A stretch of DNA of 64,000 bases from Pseudomonas baetica (GTDB lineage Bacteria > Pseudomonadota > Gammaproteobacteria > Pseudomonadales > Pseudomonadaceae). Position 1 is the stretch's first letter. Each line of letters opens with the position of its first letter. Positions 26,716 to 35,310 of this stretch are shown piece after piece. Both the position numbers and the translations under genes were made by a program. The notes below the pieces were generated by a model. It ran no database searches and was not told the origin of the DNA. It saw only the letters and a list, made by a program, of their open reading frames with translations. Location: assembly GCF_019733355.1 (NCBI RefSeq), contig NZ_JAIHLQ010000021.1, positions 1 to 64,000 on the forward strand, read 5' to 3'.

Positions 26716-27773
26716 TAATGAGCCTTAAGGTTCTTCAGATCAACCTGAGCTGCGCCTTCGGCGGCAGCAGCGATCTGACCGATGACCCAAGGCTGCTCGC
26801 CCGCTTCACGCAGGGTGTTCAGAGCTACTTCAACGTGCTCCTGAGCCACGCAGATGACCATGCCGACGCCGCAGTTCAGTACGCGGTGCATCTCGGTTTC
26901 GTCAACGTTGCCTTTCTCTTGCAACCAGTCGAAGACGGCCGGGCGAGTCCAACTGGCCACGTCAACAACGGCCTGGGCGCCTTTTGGCAGAACGCGCGGG
27001 ATGTTGTCGAGCAGGCCGCCGCCAGTGATGTGGGCCATGGCTTTGACGGCGCCGGTGTCTTTGATCAGCTTGAGCAGCGGCTTGACGTAGATGCGGGTTG
27101 GCGCCATCAGCAGGTCGGTCAGCGGTTTGCCGTCGAGCTGGATGTTCTCGATGTCGGCGCCGGACACTTCGATGATCTTGCGGATCAGCGAGTAGCCGTT
27201 GGAGTGCGGTCCGGACGATGGCAGGGCGATCAGGGCGTCGCCGGTCGCGACTTTCGAGCCGTCGATGATTTCGGCTTTTTCCACCACGCCGACGCAGAAG
27301 CCGGCCAGGTCGTAGTCTTCGCCTTCATACATGCCAGGCATTTCTGCGGTTTCGCCACCCACCAGCGAGCAACCGGACAGTTCGCAGCCAGCGCCGATGC
27401 CGGTAACGACCTGTGTCGCGGTTTCGACGTTGAGTTTGCCGGTGGCGTAGTAGTCGAGGAAAAACAGAGGCTCGGCGCCGCACACCACCAGATCGTTCAC
27501 GCACATGGCCACGAGGTCGATGCCGATGCTGTCGTGCTTGTTCAGGTTCAGTGCCAGACGCAATTTGGTGCCAACGCCGTCAGTGCCGGAGACCAGCACA
27601 GGCTGCTTGTAGCCGGCCGGGATTTCGCAGAGGGCGCCGAAACCGCCCAGGCCGCCCATGACTTCCGGGCGCGCAGTGCGCTTGGCGACGCTCTTGATGC
27701 GTTCGACCAATGCTTCACCGGCGTCGATGTCTACACCGGCGTCCTTGTAGCTCAGGGAGGGTTGCTTGCTCAT
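26715..27773 (-). CDS. purM: Phosphoribosylformylglycinamidine cyclo-ligase
   Basis: PurM (AIR synthetase) closes the imidazole ring using ATP. The 352-residue protein begins LSYKDAGVDIDAGEALVERI, the family signature, followed by GGFGALCEIP, LVSGTDGVGTKLRLA and the GGETAEMPGMY segment typical of the PurM/ThiL ATP-binding superfamily. It is the first gene of the purM-purN-DUF3108 operon and is divergent from the DUF2066 gene. Confidence 0.98.
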   Translation of the reverse strand: MSKQPSLSYKDAGVDIDAGEALVERIKSVAKRTARPEVMGGLGGFGALCEIPAGYKQPVLVSGTDGVGTKLRLALNLNKHDSIGIDLVAMCVNDLVVCGAEPLFFLDYYATGKLNVETATQVVTGIGAGCELSGCSLVGGETAEMPGMYEGEDYDLAGFCVGVVEKAEIIDGSKVATGDALIALPSSGPHSNGYSLIRKIIEVSGADIENIQLDGKPLTDLLMAPTRIYVKPLLKLIKDTGAVKAMAHITGGGLLDNIPRVLPKGAQAVVDVASWTRPAVFDWLQEKGNVDETEMHRVLNCGVGMVICVAQEHVEVALNTLREAGEQPWVIGQIAAAAEGAAQVDLKNLKAH

Positions 27774-28143
27774 GATCCAGGCCTTTAGGGGGGATTCAGG
27801 GGTAACGACCGAGTCCAGCGGGAACGCCGAAGTCGATGGGGCGATTGCCTCACGCGAGTTTCGAGGTGCCCGGCTGTTGCCGGTCTGCGAAGGCGCGCGA
27901 TTTTATCAGGCTTGAGGGGCAGCGGCCATCCTCGCACCGACGGGCAGGGGCATATCGGCCGAAATTTTTTGCAATTGAGCCGTCTGGGTGCCTGTATAAG
28001 GTGTTGCAATTAACCGTCTATCGTTATCACTGTGCAAAAACTTATCGGCGCTGTGTGAATGTTTTGCAGCGGCCGGTGGTCACAGCCTTGCTCAATCGGT
28101 TCACGCGGCCTGTTCCAGCCGCTCCTGTCGACGGGAATTTTCC
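27774..28143. other. Divergent purM/DUF2066 control region
   Basis: This 370 bp spacer has no supported gene. On the reverse strand TAAAAT (27905-27900) is a possible purM -10. On the forward strand TATAAG (27995-28000) preceded by TG is a possible extended -10 for the DUF2066 operon, though its -35 spacing is poor. No PurR-type operator is evident. Confidence 0.45.
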
Positions 28144-29202
28144 ATGCGTTTTTGTAAATTGTTGTTTGTGGGCTGTTTGTCTGTGGTCAGCCTGGCGAGT
28201 CATGCCGAAAACCTCAAAGGCCTTTATCAAGTGCGTGAGCCGGTCAGCGGCCAAGCGCCGCAAGAGCGCGATCGCGCGACCCAGGCTGCGCTGGATACAT
28301 TGGTGTTACGCCTGACCGGTGATCCTAAAGCCCCGCAAAATCCCGGGTTGGCGCCGATCAGGAAGGATCCGCAGCAGATCATCAGCCGGTTCGGCTTTGA
28401 TGCCGGTCCACCTGAGGTGCTGAAAGTCGATTTCGACCCCAATACCACCGAGCAGGCATTGCGCCGCGCCGGGTTATCCCTGTGGGGTGCCAGTCGGCCG
28501 TCGATTCTGGGTTGGTGGCTGAGTGACTCGACCGAGGGTTCGAGTCTGGTCGGTGATGGTCAGGCCGCTGCTGCACCGCTGCGTGCAGCTGCACAGCATC
28601 GCGGTTTGCCATTGCGTTTGCCGCTGGCGGACCTCGGCGAACAATTGGTTGCTACCGCGCCAGTACTGGAGGGTTCCGATCCTGCGCCATTGCAGGGCGC
28701 TTCGGAACGTTACAATGCTGACGCCTTGCTGGCAGTGCATGCCCGCGAAGAGGGCGGGCAGTGGCAGGCCAAATGGCACTTGTGGATGGGTGATCAAAAA
28801 GACGCGGGGAGCGTGCAGGGTGCCGATCAGGCCGCCGTGGCTGATGCCGTAATGCTGGCGGTTGCCGAGCGACTGGCGCCGCGTTATGTGGTCAAGCCCG
28901 GCACTTCAGGTCAGCAGACGCTGGAGGTGCAGGGCATGAATCTGGAGCATTATGCGACGCTGCTGCGGTTGCTCGAGCCGTATGGGGTGCGTCTGCAGAG
29001 TGTTGATGGCGATCGTATCGTCTATCGGGTCAATGGCAGTGCCGATCAGTTGCGTGCTCAGTTGTCGCTGGCGAAGTTGCAGGAGTTGCCGGCCGAAGCG
29101 CCGGTGCCTGTGGCTGCGCCGCAAGCGTCGGTCCAGGGTGCAGCGCCGGTTGCTGCTCCGGCCCCGACACCTGCGGCGCCATCTCTGCGGTTTCGCTGGT
29201 AA
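28144..29202 (+). CDS. DUF2066 exported protein
   Basis: The function is unknown. The 352-residue protein has a signal peptide (MRFCKLLFVGCLSVVSLASHA), then the DUF2066 pattern: LYQVREPVSGQAPQERDRATQAALDTLVLRLTGD and the SRPSILGWWLSD segment. The C-terminal 60 residues are rich in Ala and Pro and look disordered. It precedes a PerM-like transporter gene by 34 bases, and hda follows, an arrangement conserved in Pseudomonas. Confidence 0.92.
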   Translation: MRFCKLLFVGCLSVVSLASHAENLKGLYQVREPVSGQAPQERDRATQAALDTLVLRLTGDPKAPQNPGLAPIRKDPQQIISRFGFDAGPPEVLKVDFDPNTTEQALRRAGLSLWGASRPSILGWWLSDSTEGSSLVGDGQAAAAPLRAAAQHRGLPLRLPLADLGEQLVATAPVLEGSDPAPLQGASERYNADALLAVHAREEGGQWQAKWHLWMGDQKDAGSVQGADQAAVADAVMLAVAERLAPRYVVKPGTSGQQTLEVQGMNLEHYATLLRLLEPYGVRLQSVDGDRIVYRVNGSADQLRAQLSLAKLQELPAEAPVPVAAPQASVQGAAPVAAPAPTPAAPSLRFRW

Positions 29203-29236
29203 GTCTTTCCTTATATAGAAGAAGCAGGAGTGGTAA

Positions 29237-30310
29237 ATGGCCGATACGCGGCGTTGGTTCTGGCTCGGTGGGGTGGTCCTGCTTTGCGCGTTTGTGTGGT
29301 TGCTGCACCCGATCCTCACGCCGTTTTTGGTGGCGCTGCTGCTCGCTTATCTGTTCGATCCGCTGGTTGATCGACTGGAAAAGCTCGGGCTGTCCCGAAC
29401 CTGGGGCGTAATCACCGTGTTTGCCTTGTTCTCGCTCATCGTGACGGCGCTTTTGTTGGTTTTAGTGCCGATGCTGGCCAAACAGATGCTGCGACTGTAT
29501 GAACTCACCCCCCAAATGCTGGACTGGTTGCAGCACACGGCGGTGCCATGGGCGCAGTCGAAGCTGGGGTTGGCGGATGGCTTCTGGAAATTCGACAAGG
29601 TCAAGGCGGCCATCAGCGAGCACATGGGCCAGACCAGCGACATTGTCGGCGTGGTGCTGAGTCAGGCGACGGCTTCGGGGCTCGCGCTGATTGGGTGGTT
29701 GGCCAATCTGGTGCTGATCCCGGTGGTGGGTTTTTATCTGCTGCGAGACTGGGACTTGATGATGGCCAAGATCCGTAGCCTGCTGCCGCGTGATCGTGAG
29801 GAGCGCGTGGTAACGCTGGCTGGCGAATGCCATGAGGTGCTGGGAGCGTTTGTTCGCGGTCAGTTGCTGGTGATGCTGGCGTTGGGTGTGATTTACGCGG
29901 CAGGGCTGATGATCGTCGGTCTGGAGTTGGGTCTTTTGATCGGTCTGATTGCGGGTCTGGCGGCGATTGTGCCGTACATGGGATTCGTGATCGGCATTGG
30001 TGCGGCGCTGATTGCCGGGTTGTTCCAGTTCGGAGGGGATCTGTACCCAATGGTCGGGATCGTCGCGGTATTCATGGTTGGTCAGGCGCTGGAAGGCATG
30101 GTGCTGACACCGCTGCTGGTGGGCGACCGGATCGGGTTGCACCCGGTGGCAGTGATCTTTGCGATTCTGGCTGGCGGCGAGTTGTTTGGTTTCACCGGGG
30201 TACTGCTGGCGCTGCCGGTAGCCGCTGTGATCATGGTGCTGGTGCGACATGTGCACGACTTGTATAAGGATTCCGACATTTATAGTGGCGTGGACGAACT
30301 CGAGTTGTGA
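29237..30310 (+). CDS. AI-2E family transporter (PerM-like)
   Basis: This 357-residue inner-membrane protein has about eight hydrophobic segments and the family pieces FLVALLLAYLFDPLVDRLEKLGLSR near the N-terminus and the LIAGLAAIVPYMGFVIG and AGGELFGFTGVLLALPVAAV segments near the C-terminus. The family includes proton/sodium-coupled exporters and the AI-2 exporter TqsA; the substrate here is unknown, and nothing suggests autoinducer transport. AGGAG precedes the ATG by 7 bases. Confidence 0.93.
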   Translation: MADTRRWFWLGGVVLLCAFVWLLHPILTPFLVALLLAYLFDPLVDRLEKLGLSRTWGVITVFALFSLIVTALLLVLVPMLAKQMLRLYELTPQMLDWLQHTAVPWAQSKLGLADGFWKFDKVKAAISEHMGQTSDIVGVVLSQATASGLALIGWLANLVLIPVVGFYLLRDWDLMMAKIRSLLPRDREERVVTLAGECHEVLGAFVRGQLLVMLALGVIYAAGLMIVGLELGLLIGLIAGLAAIVPYMGFVIGIGAALIAGLFQFGGDLYPMVGIVAVFMVGQALEGMVLTPLLVGDRIGLHPVAVIFAILAGGELFGFTGVLLALPVAAVIMVLVRHVHDLYKDSDIYSGVDELEL

Positions 30311-30480
30311 TCGAGGCTGGCGGCCCGGCGGATAGCCGGGTTGGCCCGTGTCTTGCGGGTGATGCGGGTCTGGCAGCGTCAGAGAATCTGTCATAAAACC
30401 AATGCGTTAACGCAAACCTTTGATTTTGCTTGGACTCTGTCGCATTGTGCGCTCAGCTTCACGGGTATAAACTTCGCAAA

Positions 30481-30489
30481 CTTTACACA
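30481..30489 (+). promoter_or_regulatory. DnaA-box-like 9-mer upstream of hda
   Basis: CTTTACACA differs from the DnaA-box consensus TT(A/T)TNCACA at one position only. It lies 38 bases before the hda start codon. A single 9-mer match can occur by chance. Confidence 0.3.
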
Positions 30490-30527
30490 GAGGCCACTAA
30501 CGGTTCCTTGAGAACTGTTCAGTCAGC

Positions 30528-31232
30528 ATGAAACCGATTCAGCTGCCCCTAGGTGTGCGTCTGCGTGACGACGCCACCTTCATCAACTACTACCCAGGCG
30601 CCAATGCCGCTGCACTCGGCTATGTCGAGCGCCTATGCGAAGCCGACGCCGGCTGGACAGAAAGCCTGATCTACCTGTGGGGCAAACACGGCGTAGGGCG
30701 TACGCATCTGTTGCAGGCCGCTTGCTTGCGATTCGAGCAGATGGGTGAACCTGCGGTGTACCTGCCGTTGGCCGAGTTGATGGATCGTGGCGTCGAAATC
30801 CTCGACAACCTTGAGCAGTACGAACTGGTCTGCCTGGATGACTTGCAGGTGATTGCCGGCAAGCCTGACTGGGAAGAGGCGATGTTTCATCTGTTCAACC
30901 GTCTGCGTGACAGCGGTCGCCGCTTGCTGATTGCCGCTTCAACCTCTCCGCGTGAGCTGCCAGTGAAACTGGCTGACTTGAAATCACGCCTGACCCTGGC
31001 GCTGATTTTCCAGATGCGTCCTCTCTCCGATGAAGACAAATTGCGTGCGCTGCAATTGCGTGCGTCGCGTCGCGGTCTGCACCTGACGGATGAGGTCGGA
31101 CATTTTATTTTGACTCGCGGCACTCGCAGCATGAGCGCGTTGTTTGATCTGCTTGAGCAACTCGATCAGGCCTCATTGCAGGCTCAACGCAAGCTGACCA
31201 TTCCTTTCCTCAAGGAAACCTTGGGCTGGTGA
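30528..31232 (+). CDS. hda: DnaA regulatory inactivator Hda
   Basis: Hda is a DnaA-related AAA+ protein that, with the sliding clamp, stimulates DnaA-ATP hydrolysis and so limits re-initiation of replication. The 234-residue protein has an N-terminal QLPLGVRLRDDATF segment near the clamp-binding site (QLPL), a P-loop-like WGKHGVGRTHLLQA, a Walker-B-like LVCLDDLQVIAG and a box-VII-like ELPVKLADLKSRL with the Arg finger. Length and order after the PerM-like gene are typical. The ribosome-binding site is weak. Confidence 0.95.
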   Translation: MKPIQLPLGVRLRDDATFINYYPGANAAALGYVERLCEADAGWTESLIYLWGKHGVGRTHLLQAACLRFEQMGEPAVYLPLAELMDRGVEILDNLEQYELVCLDDLQVIAGKPDWEEAMFHLFNRLRDSGRRLLIAASTSPRELPVKLADLKSRLTLALIFQMRPLSDEDKLRALQLRASRRGLHLTDEVGHFILTRGTRSMSALFDLLEQLDQASLQAQRKLTIPFLKETLGW

Positions 31233-31446
31233 AACCTTGGGTTTCATTGGGTCTCGGCATATTTCAGGCGCCAGAAAATCCGCTTTCCTGCAGGCTGTGC
31301 AGGCCGCGTTTCGTTTCAAATGGGCTTAAGCGCTTAGATGTAAACGAGAAACCGGGAAGTCACAAAAAGATCGATTGAATTTGCAAATGAAGTCGATAGC
31401 GGGCATAGTCTCGGCTTCTTTACAACTACCAGCCACGGTCGTGCCC

Positions 31447-32061
31447 ATGCTAAAGCGCTTCGCACCCCTCGTGCCTCTCGCACTCGTCACCCTGTTGTAC
31501 GGTTGCGCTGCTCATTCTCCAATTCAAGAGCAGTCACAACAGGTTAAAAATTCTGCTACTGCCCAGTCTTCCGTTATCTATCAGGAAGAGCTGGATACCG
31601 AAAAAGAACTCTCTGACTTCAACAAGAAGCCCTATGAGTTGCCAGTTCTCGCCGACAGCATCCTTGAGCGCGGCATGTCCCTGATCGGTACCCGTTACCG
31701 TTTCGGCGGTACCTCGGAAGCTGGTTTCGACTGCAGTGGTTTCATCGGTTATCTGTTCCGCGAAGAAGCTGGCATGAATCTGCCGCGCTCTACCCGCGAA
31801 ATGATCAACGTTGACGCACCGCTGGTATCGCGCAGCAACCTCGAACCGGGTGATCTGCTGTTCTTCGCCACCAGTGGTCGTCGCGGTCGTGTCAGTCACG
31901 CCGGGATCTACCTGGGTGACAACCAGTTCATTCACTCCAGCAGTCGTCGTAGCGGTGGTGTTCGTATCGATAACCTGGGTGACAGCTACTGGAGCAAGAC
32001 CTTCATCGAGGCCAAGCGCGCGCTCGCGATGGCACCGACCGTGGTCACCGCTCGCAAGTAA
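31447..32061 (+). CDS. NlpC/P60 (C40) peptidase lipoprotein, first copy
   Basis: The protein should cleave peptidoglycan stem peptides at the outer membrane. The 204-residue product has a lipoprotein signal (VTLLYGC, Cys about 19), a short linker and a C40 domain with the catalytic Cys in AGFDCSGFIGYLF, His in VSHAGIYLGD and a third polar residue in FIHSSS. I start at the ATG at 31447 because it gives a clean signal, although no ribosome-binding site is visible; in-frame starts at 31375-31387 would bury it. A related gene follows. Confidence 0.88.
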   Translation: MLKRFAPLVPLALVTLLYGCAAHSPIQEQSQQVKNSATAQSSVIYQEELDTEKELSDFNKKPYELPVLADSILERGMSLIGTRYRFGGTSEAGFDCSGFIGYLFREEAGMNLPRSTREMINVDAPLVSRSNLEPGDLLFFATSGRRGRVSHAGIYLGDNQFIHSSSRRSGGVRIDNLGDSYWSKTFIEAKRALAMAPTVVTARK

Positions 32062-32197
32062 TACCGCCCTTTGTCGCTGCATTCGCGGCGACAATCTGCC
32101 ATCGGCAACGCAGTAGACCTAAACTTTACAAGGTGAAGTTAAAGTCTTACTTGAAGTTTGTCGTGTAGCCGCTAGAATCTGATCCTATATTGATGGC

Positions 32198-32227
32198 AAA
32201 CCGCCTGCGTGTTCACGCAGGCGGTTT
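32198..32227 (+). terminator. Terminator between the two C40 peptidase genes
   Basis: A perfect 13 bp stem (AAACCGCCTGCGT with its complement) closes a GTTC loop and is followed by TGTTTT. It separates the two paralogous genes into different transcripts. Confidence 0.9.
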
Positions 32228-32281
32228 TGTTTTCTGTCCATCCGGCAGAGAAAGCCGCAGCCAGATCAGGATGTTCTGCTT

Positions 32282-32818
32282 ATGACCATGTCGGCCCGCC
32301 TTGCATTGATGTTTTTCGCAGCGCTGCTCAGCGCCTGCGCCAGTCGCACGCCACCGCCTGCGCCGATTGTTCGCGCTCCGGTAGCGTTCGGTCCCTCTCA
32401 GTCTTTTTCACCTGCTGCTGACGACGTGTTGTTCCGCGCGCTTGGCCTGGTCGGCACGCCTTATCGCTGGGGCGGCAATACGCCGGATTCGGGGTTTGAT
32501 TGCAGTGGCTTGATCGGTTTTGTTTACCGGGATGCGGCGGGTATTTCTCTACCGCGCTCTACCCGCGAGCTGATCGTCATGCAGGCGCCGAATGTCAGCA
32601 AAGAAGGCTTGCAGACGGGCGACCTGATTTTCTTCGCCACCAATGGCGGCTCGCAGGTCAGTCATGCCGGGATTTATGTCGGGGAGGGGCGTTTCGTGCA
32701 TGCGCCGGCTACCGGCGGCACGGTGAAACTCGATAGCCTGTCGAAAGCGTATTGGCAGAAGGCGTACCTGAGTGCCAAGCGGGTGTTGCAGCCTGAGCAT
32801 CTGGCGCATAACCCGTAG
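32282..32818 (+). CDS. NlpC/P60 (C40) peptidase lipoprotein, second copy
   Basis: This is a 178-residue paralogue of the preceding gene. It has a lipoprotein signal (FFAALLSAC), a Pro-rich linker, and the C40 motifs: Cys in SGFDCSGLIGFVYRD, His in VSHAGIYVGEG, and FVHAP where the first copy has FIHSSS. It probably also acts on peptidoglycan at the outer membrane. The start at 32282 is 11 bases after AGGA; the ATG two codons later is equally possible. Confidence 0.9.
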   Translation: MTMSARLALMFFAALLSACASRTPPPAPIVRAPVAFGPSQSFSPAADDVLFRALGLVGTPYRWGGNTPDSGFDCSGLIGFVYRDAAGISLPRSTRELIVMQAPNVSKEGLQTGDLIFFATNGGSQVSHAGIYVGEGRFVHAPATGGTVKLDSLSKAYWQKAYLSAKRVLQPEHLAHNP

Positions 32819-32833
32819 CGCTGGGAAAAGAGA

Positions 32834-32861
32834 TGTGGAAGCGAGCAAGCCCGCTCCCACA
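32834..32861. repeat. REP palindrome
   Basis: TGTGGAAGCGAGCAAGCCCG continues into CTCCCACA; the ends are complementary. It sits between the convergent C40 peptidase and sorbosone-dehydrogenase-like genes. Confidence 0.8.
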
Positions 32862-32884
32862 TTTGTTATGTGTCGGCCCCTGAT

Positions 32885-34198
32885 TTATTGAGCGGAAGAC
32901 ACCCGCCAAACCTTGTTCCCCACATCATCGGCCACCAGCAAGTCACCTTGCTGATCGATCACCACGCCTACCGGGCGACCCAGAGCGTTCTCGTCCTTGT
33001 CGAGGAAGCCGGTCAGCACATCCACCGGTTTGCCATTCGGCTTGCCGCCGGTAAACGGCACGAAAATCACTTTATAACCACTGTGCGGCTTGCGGTTCCA
33101 AGAACCGTGCTGGCCGATGAACGCACCTTCCTTGAATTGCGCGGGCAGTGTGTTGCCTTCGGCGAAAGTCAGGCCCAGTGAGGCGGTGTGCGGGCCGACG
33201 GCGTAATCCGGGACGATGGCCTTGGCCACCAGATCGAGATTCTGCGGACTGACGCGCACATCGACATGCTGCCCGTAATAGCTGAACGGCCAGCCATAAA
33301 AACCACCATCCTTGACCGAGGTGATGTAGTCCGGCACCAGGTCGCTGCCAATCTCGTCGCGCTCATTGACTGCTGTCCACAATGCGCCGCTGGTTGGCTC
33401 CCAAGCCAGGCCGTTGGGATTGCGGATGCCTGAAGCGAAGATTCGGTGATCGCCGGTGGCCCGATCCACTTCCCAGATCGCTGCGCGACCTTCTTCTTTA
33501 TCCAGTCCGTTTTCGCCGACATTGCTGTTCGAGCCGACAGTGACATACAGCTTGCTGCCGTCCTTGCTGGCAATAACGTTTTTGGTCCAGTGATGATTCA
33601 GCGTGCCGCCCGGCAGGTCGGTGACCTTGATCGGCTGCGTTTTGATTTCTGTCGCGCCAGTTTCGTAGTGGAAGCGCAGCAGGCGGTCGGTGTCCGCGAT
33701 GTACAGGTCATTGCCGACCAGGGTCATGCCGAACGGTGAGTTGAGATTTTGCAGAAACACCGTACGCGTTTCAGCCACGCCATCGTGATCGGCATCACGT
33801 AGCAGTGTGATGCGATTTGCGCTCGGTACGCCGGCGCCAGCCTTGCCCATGACTTTCTTCATGACCCAGCCACGAATGCCCGTGCTGTCGTCAGGTTTCG
33901 GCGGGGCATTGGTTTCCGCCACCAGCACGTCGCCGTTGGGCAGCACGTAAAGCCAGCGCGGATGGTCAAGGTCTTCGGCGAATGCCGCCACTTGCGTGCC
34001 TGCCACTGCAGTCGGTTTAGCGCCTTCGGGCCAGCCGATCGCCGGGGCGATATTCACGGTTGGGATCAGGGTGTTGTTGGGTTCGGGCAGTTTCGGTGAC
34101 GGGCCGGTGCCGTCGGAGACTTGAAGGCTTGAGGATTCACCACAGGCGGCGAGCCCTCCGGCGAGCGCGATAACGAGAGCGAGCTGGATCTTGCGCAT
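32885..34198 (-). CDS. Sorbosone dehydrogenase family lipoprotein (beta-propeller)
   Basis: The family comprises PQQ-dependent sugar-aldehyde dehydrogenases with a six-bladed propeller. The 437-residue protein has a lipoprotein signal (LAGGLAAC), then FAEDLDHPRWLYVLPNGDVLVAETN, the LNSPFGMTLVGNDLYIAD blade, FASGIRNPNGLAWEP and HTASLGLTFAEGNTLP, segments shared by this family and by soluble glucose dehydrogenase. It would act in the periplasm or on the outer membrane. Substrate and PQQ dependence are inferred from the family. It is monocistronic. Confidence 0.88.
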   Translation of the reverse strand: MRKIQLALVIALAGGLAACGESSSLQVSDGTGPSPKLPEPNNTLIPTVNIAPAIGWPEGAKPTAVAGTQVAAFAEDLDHPRWLYVLPNGDVLVAETNAPPKPDDSTGIRGWVMKKVMGKAGAGVPSANRITLLRDADHDGVAETRTVFLQNLNSPFGMTLVGNDLYIADTDRLLRFHYETGATEIKTQPIKVTDLPGGTLNHHWTKNVIASKDGSKLYVTVGSNSNVGENGLDKEEGRAAIWEVDRATGDHRIFASGIRNPNGLAWEPTSGALWTAVNERDEIGSDLVPDYITSVKDGGFYGWPFSYYGQHVDVRVSPQNLDLVAKAIVPDYAVGPHTASLGLTFAEGNTLPAQFKEGAFIGQHGSWNRKPHSGYKVIFVPFTGGKPNGKPVDVLTGFLDKDENALGRPVGVVIDQQGDLLVADDVGNKVWRVSSAQ

Positions 34199-34264
34199 TG
34201 CTGATCTTCCCTATGAATGCATTCTTAATCATAGAGGCACGCGCAAGCCCGATGGTTCAACCGC

Positions 34265-34849
34265 TTAGCCGTGGGCCTCCTTGAAGAGCACGGCAATGCC
34301 CGGGTGATAGTTGCCGGCATCGCTGCGCAATTTGCGATAGGCATAAGGGAAATACCAGGCCACGGCGCAGGTGTGTTCTTTTTGCAGGTCGTCGACCATG
34401 TCTTGCAGCTCTTCGGGGGTGGCGCTGTGCTGGGCTTTTTGCGGGGCGACAAACAGGCAGCCGAGCTTGAGGTCGCTGGCGAAGCTGATGCGTTTGGCGT
34501 CGCTGGTGATCTCCAGCAGGGCTTGTGTCAGGTTGAGGTTGTTCACGCGTGGCCAGCGCTGGGTGGCTTGAATGAACGCACGATTTTCGGCGCCGGCCAG
34601 GAACAGGTCGGCGCGGGCATTGCGCTCGCCATCCTCGTTTTGCTTGCGGGTAGCGGTCTGCTCAAGCGTCACCAGCTCGGCCATCCAGGCCGCAGCGGAA
34701 AGCAATCCGAGATTGGCTTTCTCGTCATGCCAGTAGGGCGTGTCGCTGTCGCCGCGCACGGCGTTGTAACGGTCGATACAGTCAAACCAGCGTTCCAGCA
34801 TCGGGCGCAGAAATTCCAGGCGCGGATTGCTGATGATCATGCCTTGCAT
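34265..34849 (-). CDS. Conserved hypothetical protein
   Basis: I do not recognise the family. The 194-residue product is soluble, without signal or membrane segments: MQGMIISNPRLEFLRPMLERW, then a helical region, and a C-terminal stretch with LGCLFVAPQKAQHSATPEELQDM and AVAWYFPYAYRKLRSDAGNYHPG. AGGTGAG lies 4 bases before the ATG at 34849, which is better than the upstream starts to 34900. It is divergent from the cobalamin operon, with about 160 bases to the riboswitch, and there is no evidence that it takes part in cobalamin metabolism. Confidence 0.75.
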   Translation of the reverse strand: MQGMIISNPRLEFLRPMLERWFDCIDRYNAVRGDSDTPYWHDEKANLGLLSAAAWMAELVTLEQTATRKQNEDGERNARADLFLAGAENRAFIQATQRWPRVNNLNLTQALLEITSDAKRISFASDLKLGCLFVAPQKAQHSATPEELQDMVDDLQKEHTCAVAWYFPYAYRKLRSDAGNYHPGIAVLFKEAHG

Positions 34850-35017
34850 GTGGCTCACCTTATTCTTGTGTGATGTGAGATTGTGGCTCTTTGATATCAC
34901 TCTTGAGAGTGTGGCACAAGATTGGCGTCAGATAATTGATCGACGGCAGTTATTCGCCCGACAGCCCCCTCTTTAATTGACGCTCCATCCCCAACCCTCT
35001 AACCTTCGCGGCTTGTT

Positions 35018-35215
35018 TCAGGTGCTCTGTGACGTGCGTCGACAGAGTGAAACAGGGAAGCCGGTGAGGGTTGTCTTCAGAGCAAGCACAACCACGATCC
35101 CGGCGCTGCCCCCGCAACGGTAAATGAGTGAAAACTGCGTCGAATGCCACTGCTCAAAGCGGGAAGGCGCGCAGCCAGGCGATTCGCCGCTCATGAGCCC
35201 GGAGACCGGCCTGAT
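35018..35215 (+). promoter_or_regulatory. Cobalamin (AdoCbl) riboswitch
   Basis: The conserved pieces appear in order: TCAGGTGCTC, GAAACAGGGAAGCCGGTG (about 35048-35065), GCTGCCCCCGCAACGGTAA, the B12 box GCCACTGCTCAAAGCGGGAA (about 35142-35165) and the closing GGAGACCGGCCTG (35201-35213). This is the AdoCbl aptamer. It controls the downstream cob operon, probably repressing it when adenosylcobalamin is abundant. Confidence 0.95.
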
Positions 35216-35224
35216 TCATCCAAC

Positions 35225-35255
35225 GGCATCACGGTGGGCGATGCCAGGCTTTTTT
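35225..35255 (+). terminator. Probable expression-platform terminator of the cobalamin riboswitch
   Basis: GGCATC (35225-35230) pairs with GATGCC (35240-35245), followed shortly by six T (35250-35255). It lies directly after the aptamer and 55 bases before cobO, as expected for control by premature termination. The stem is short, so sequestration of the cobO start is an alternative. Confidence 0.55.
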
Positions 35256-35310
35256 GCCTTCTATTCTTGTGCCTGCCCGCCGTTATCCAGCCTCAACGGA
35301 GAGCTCCCCC

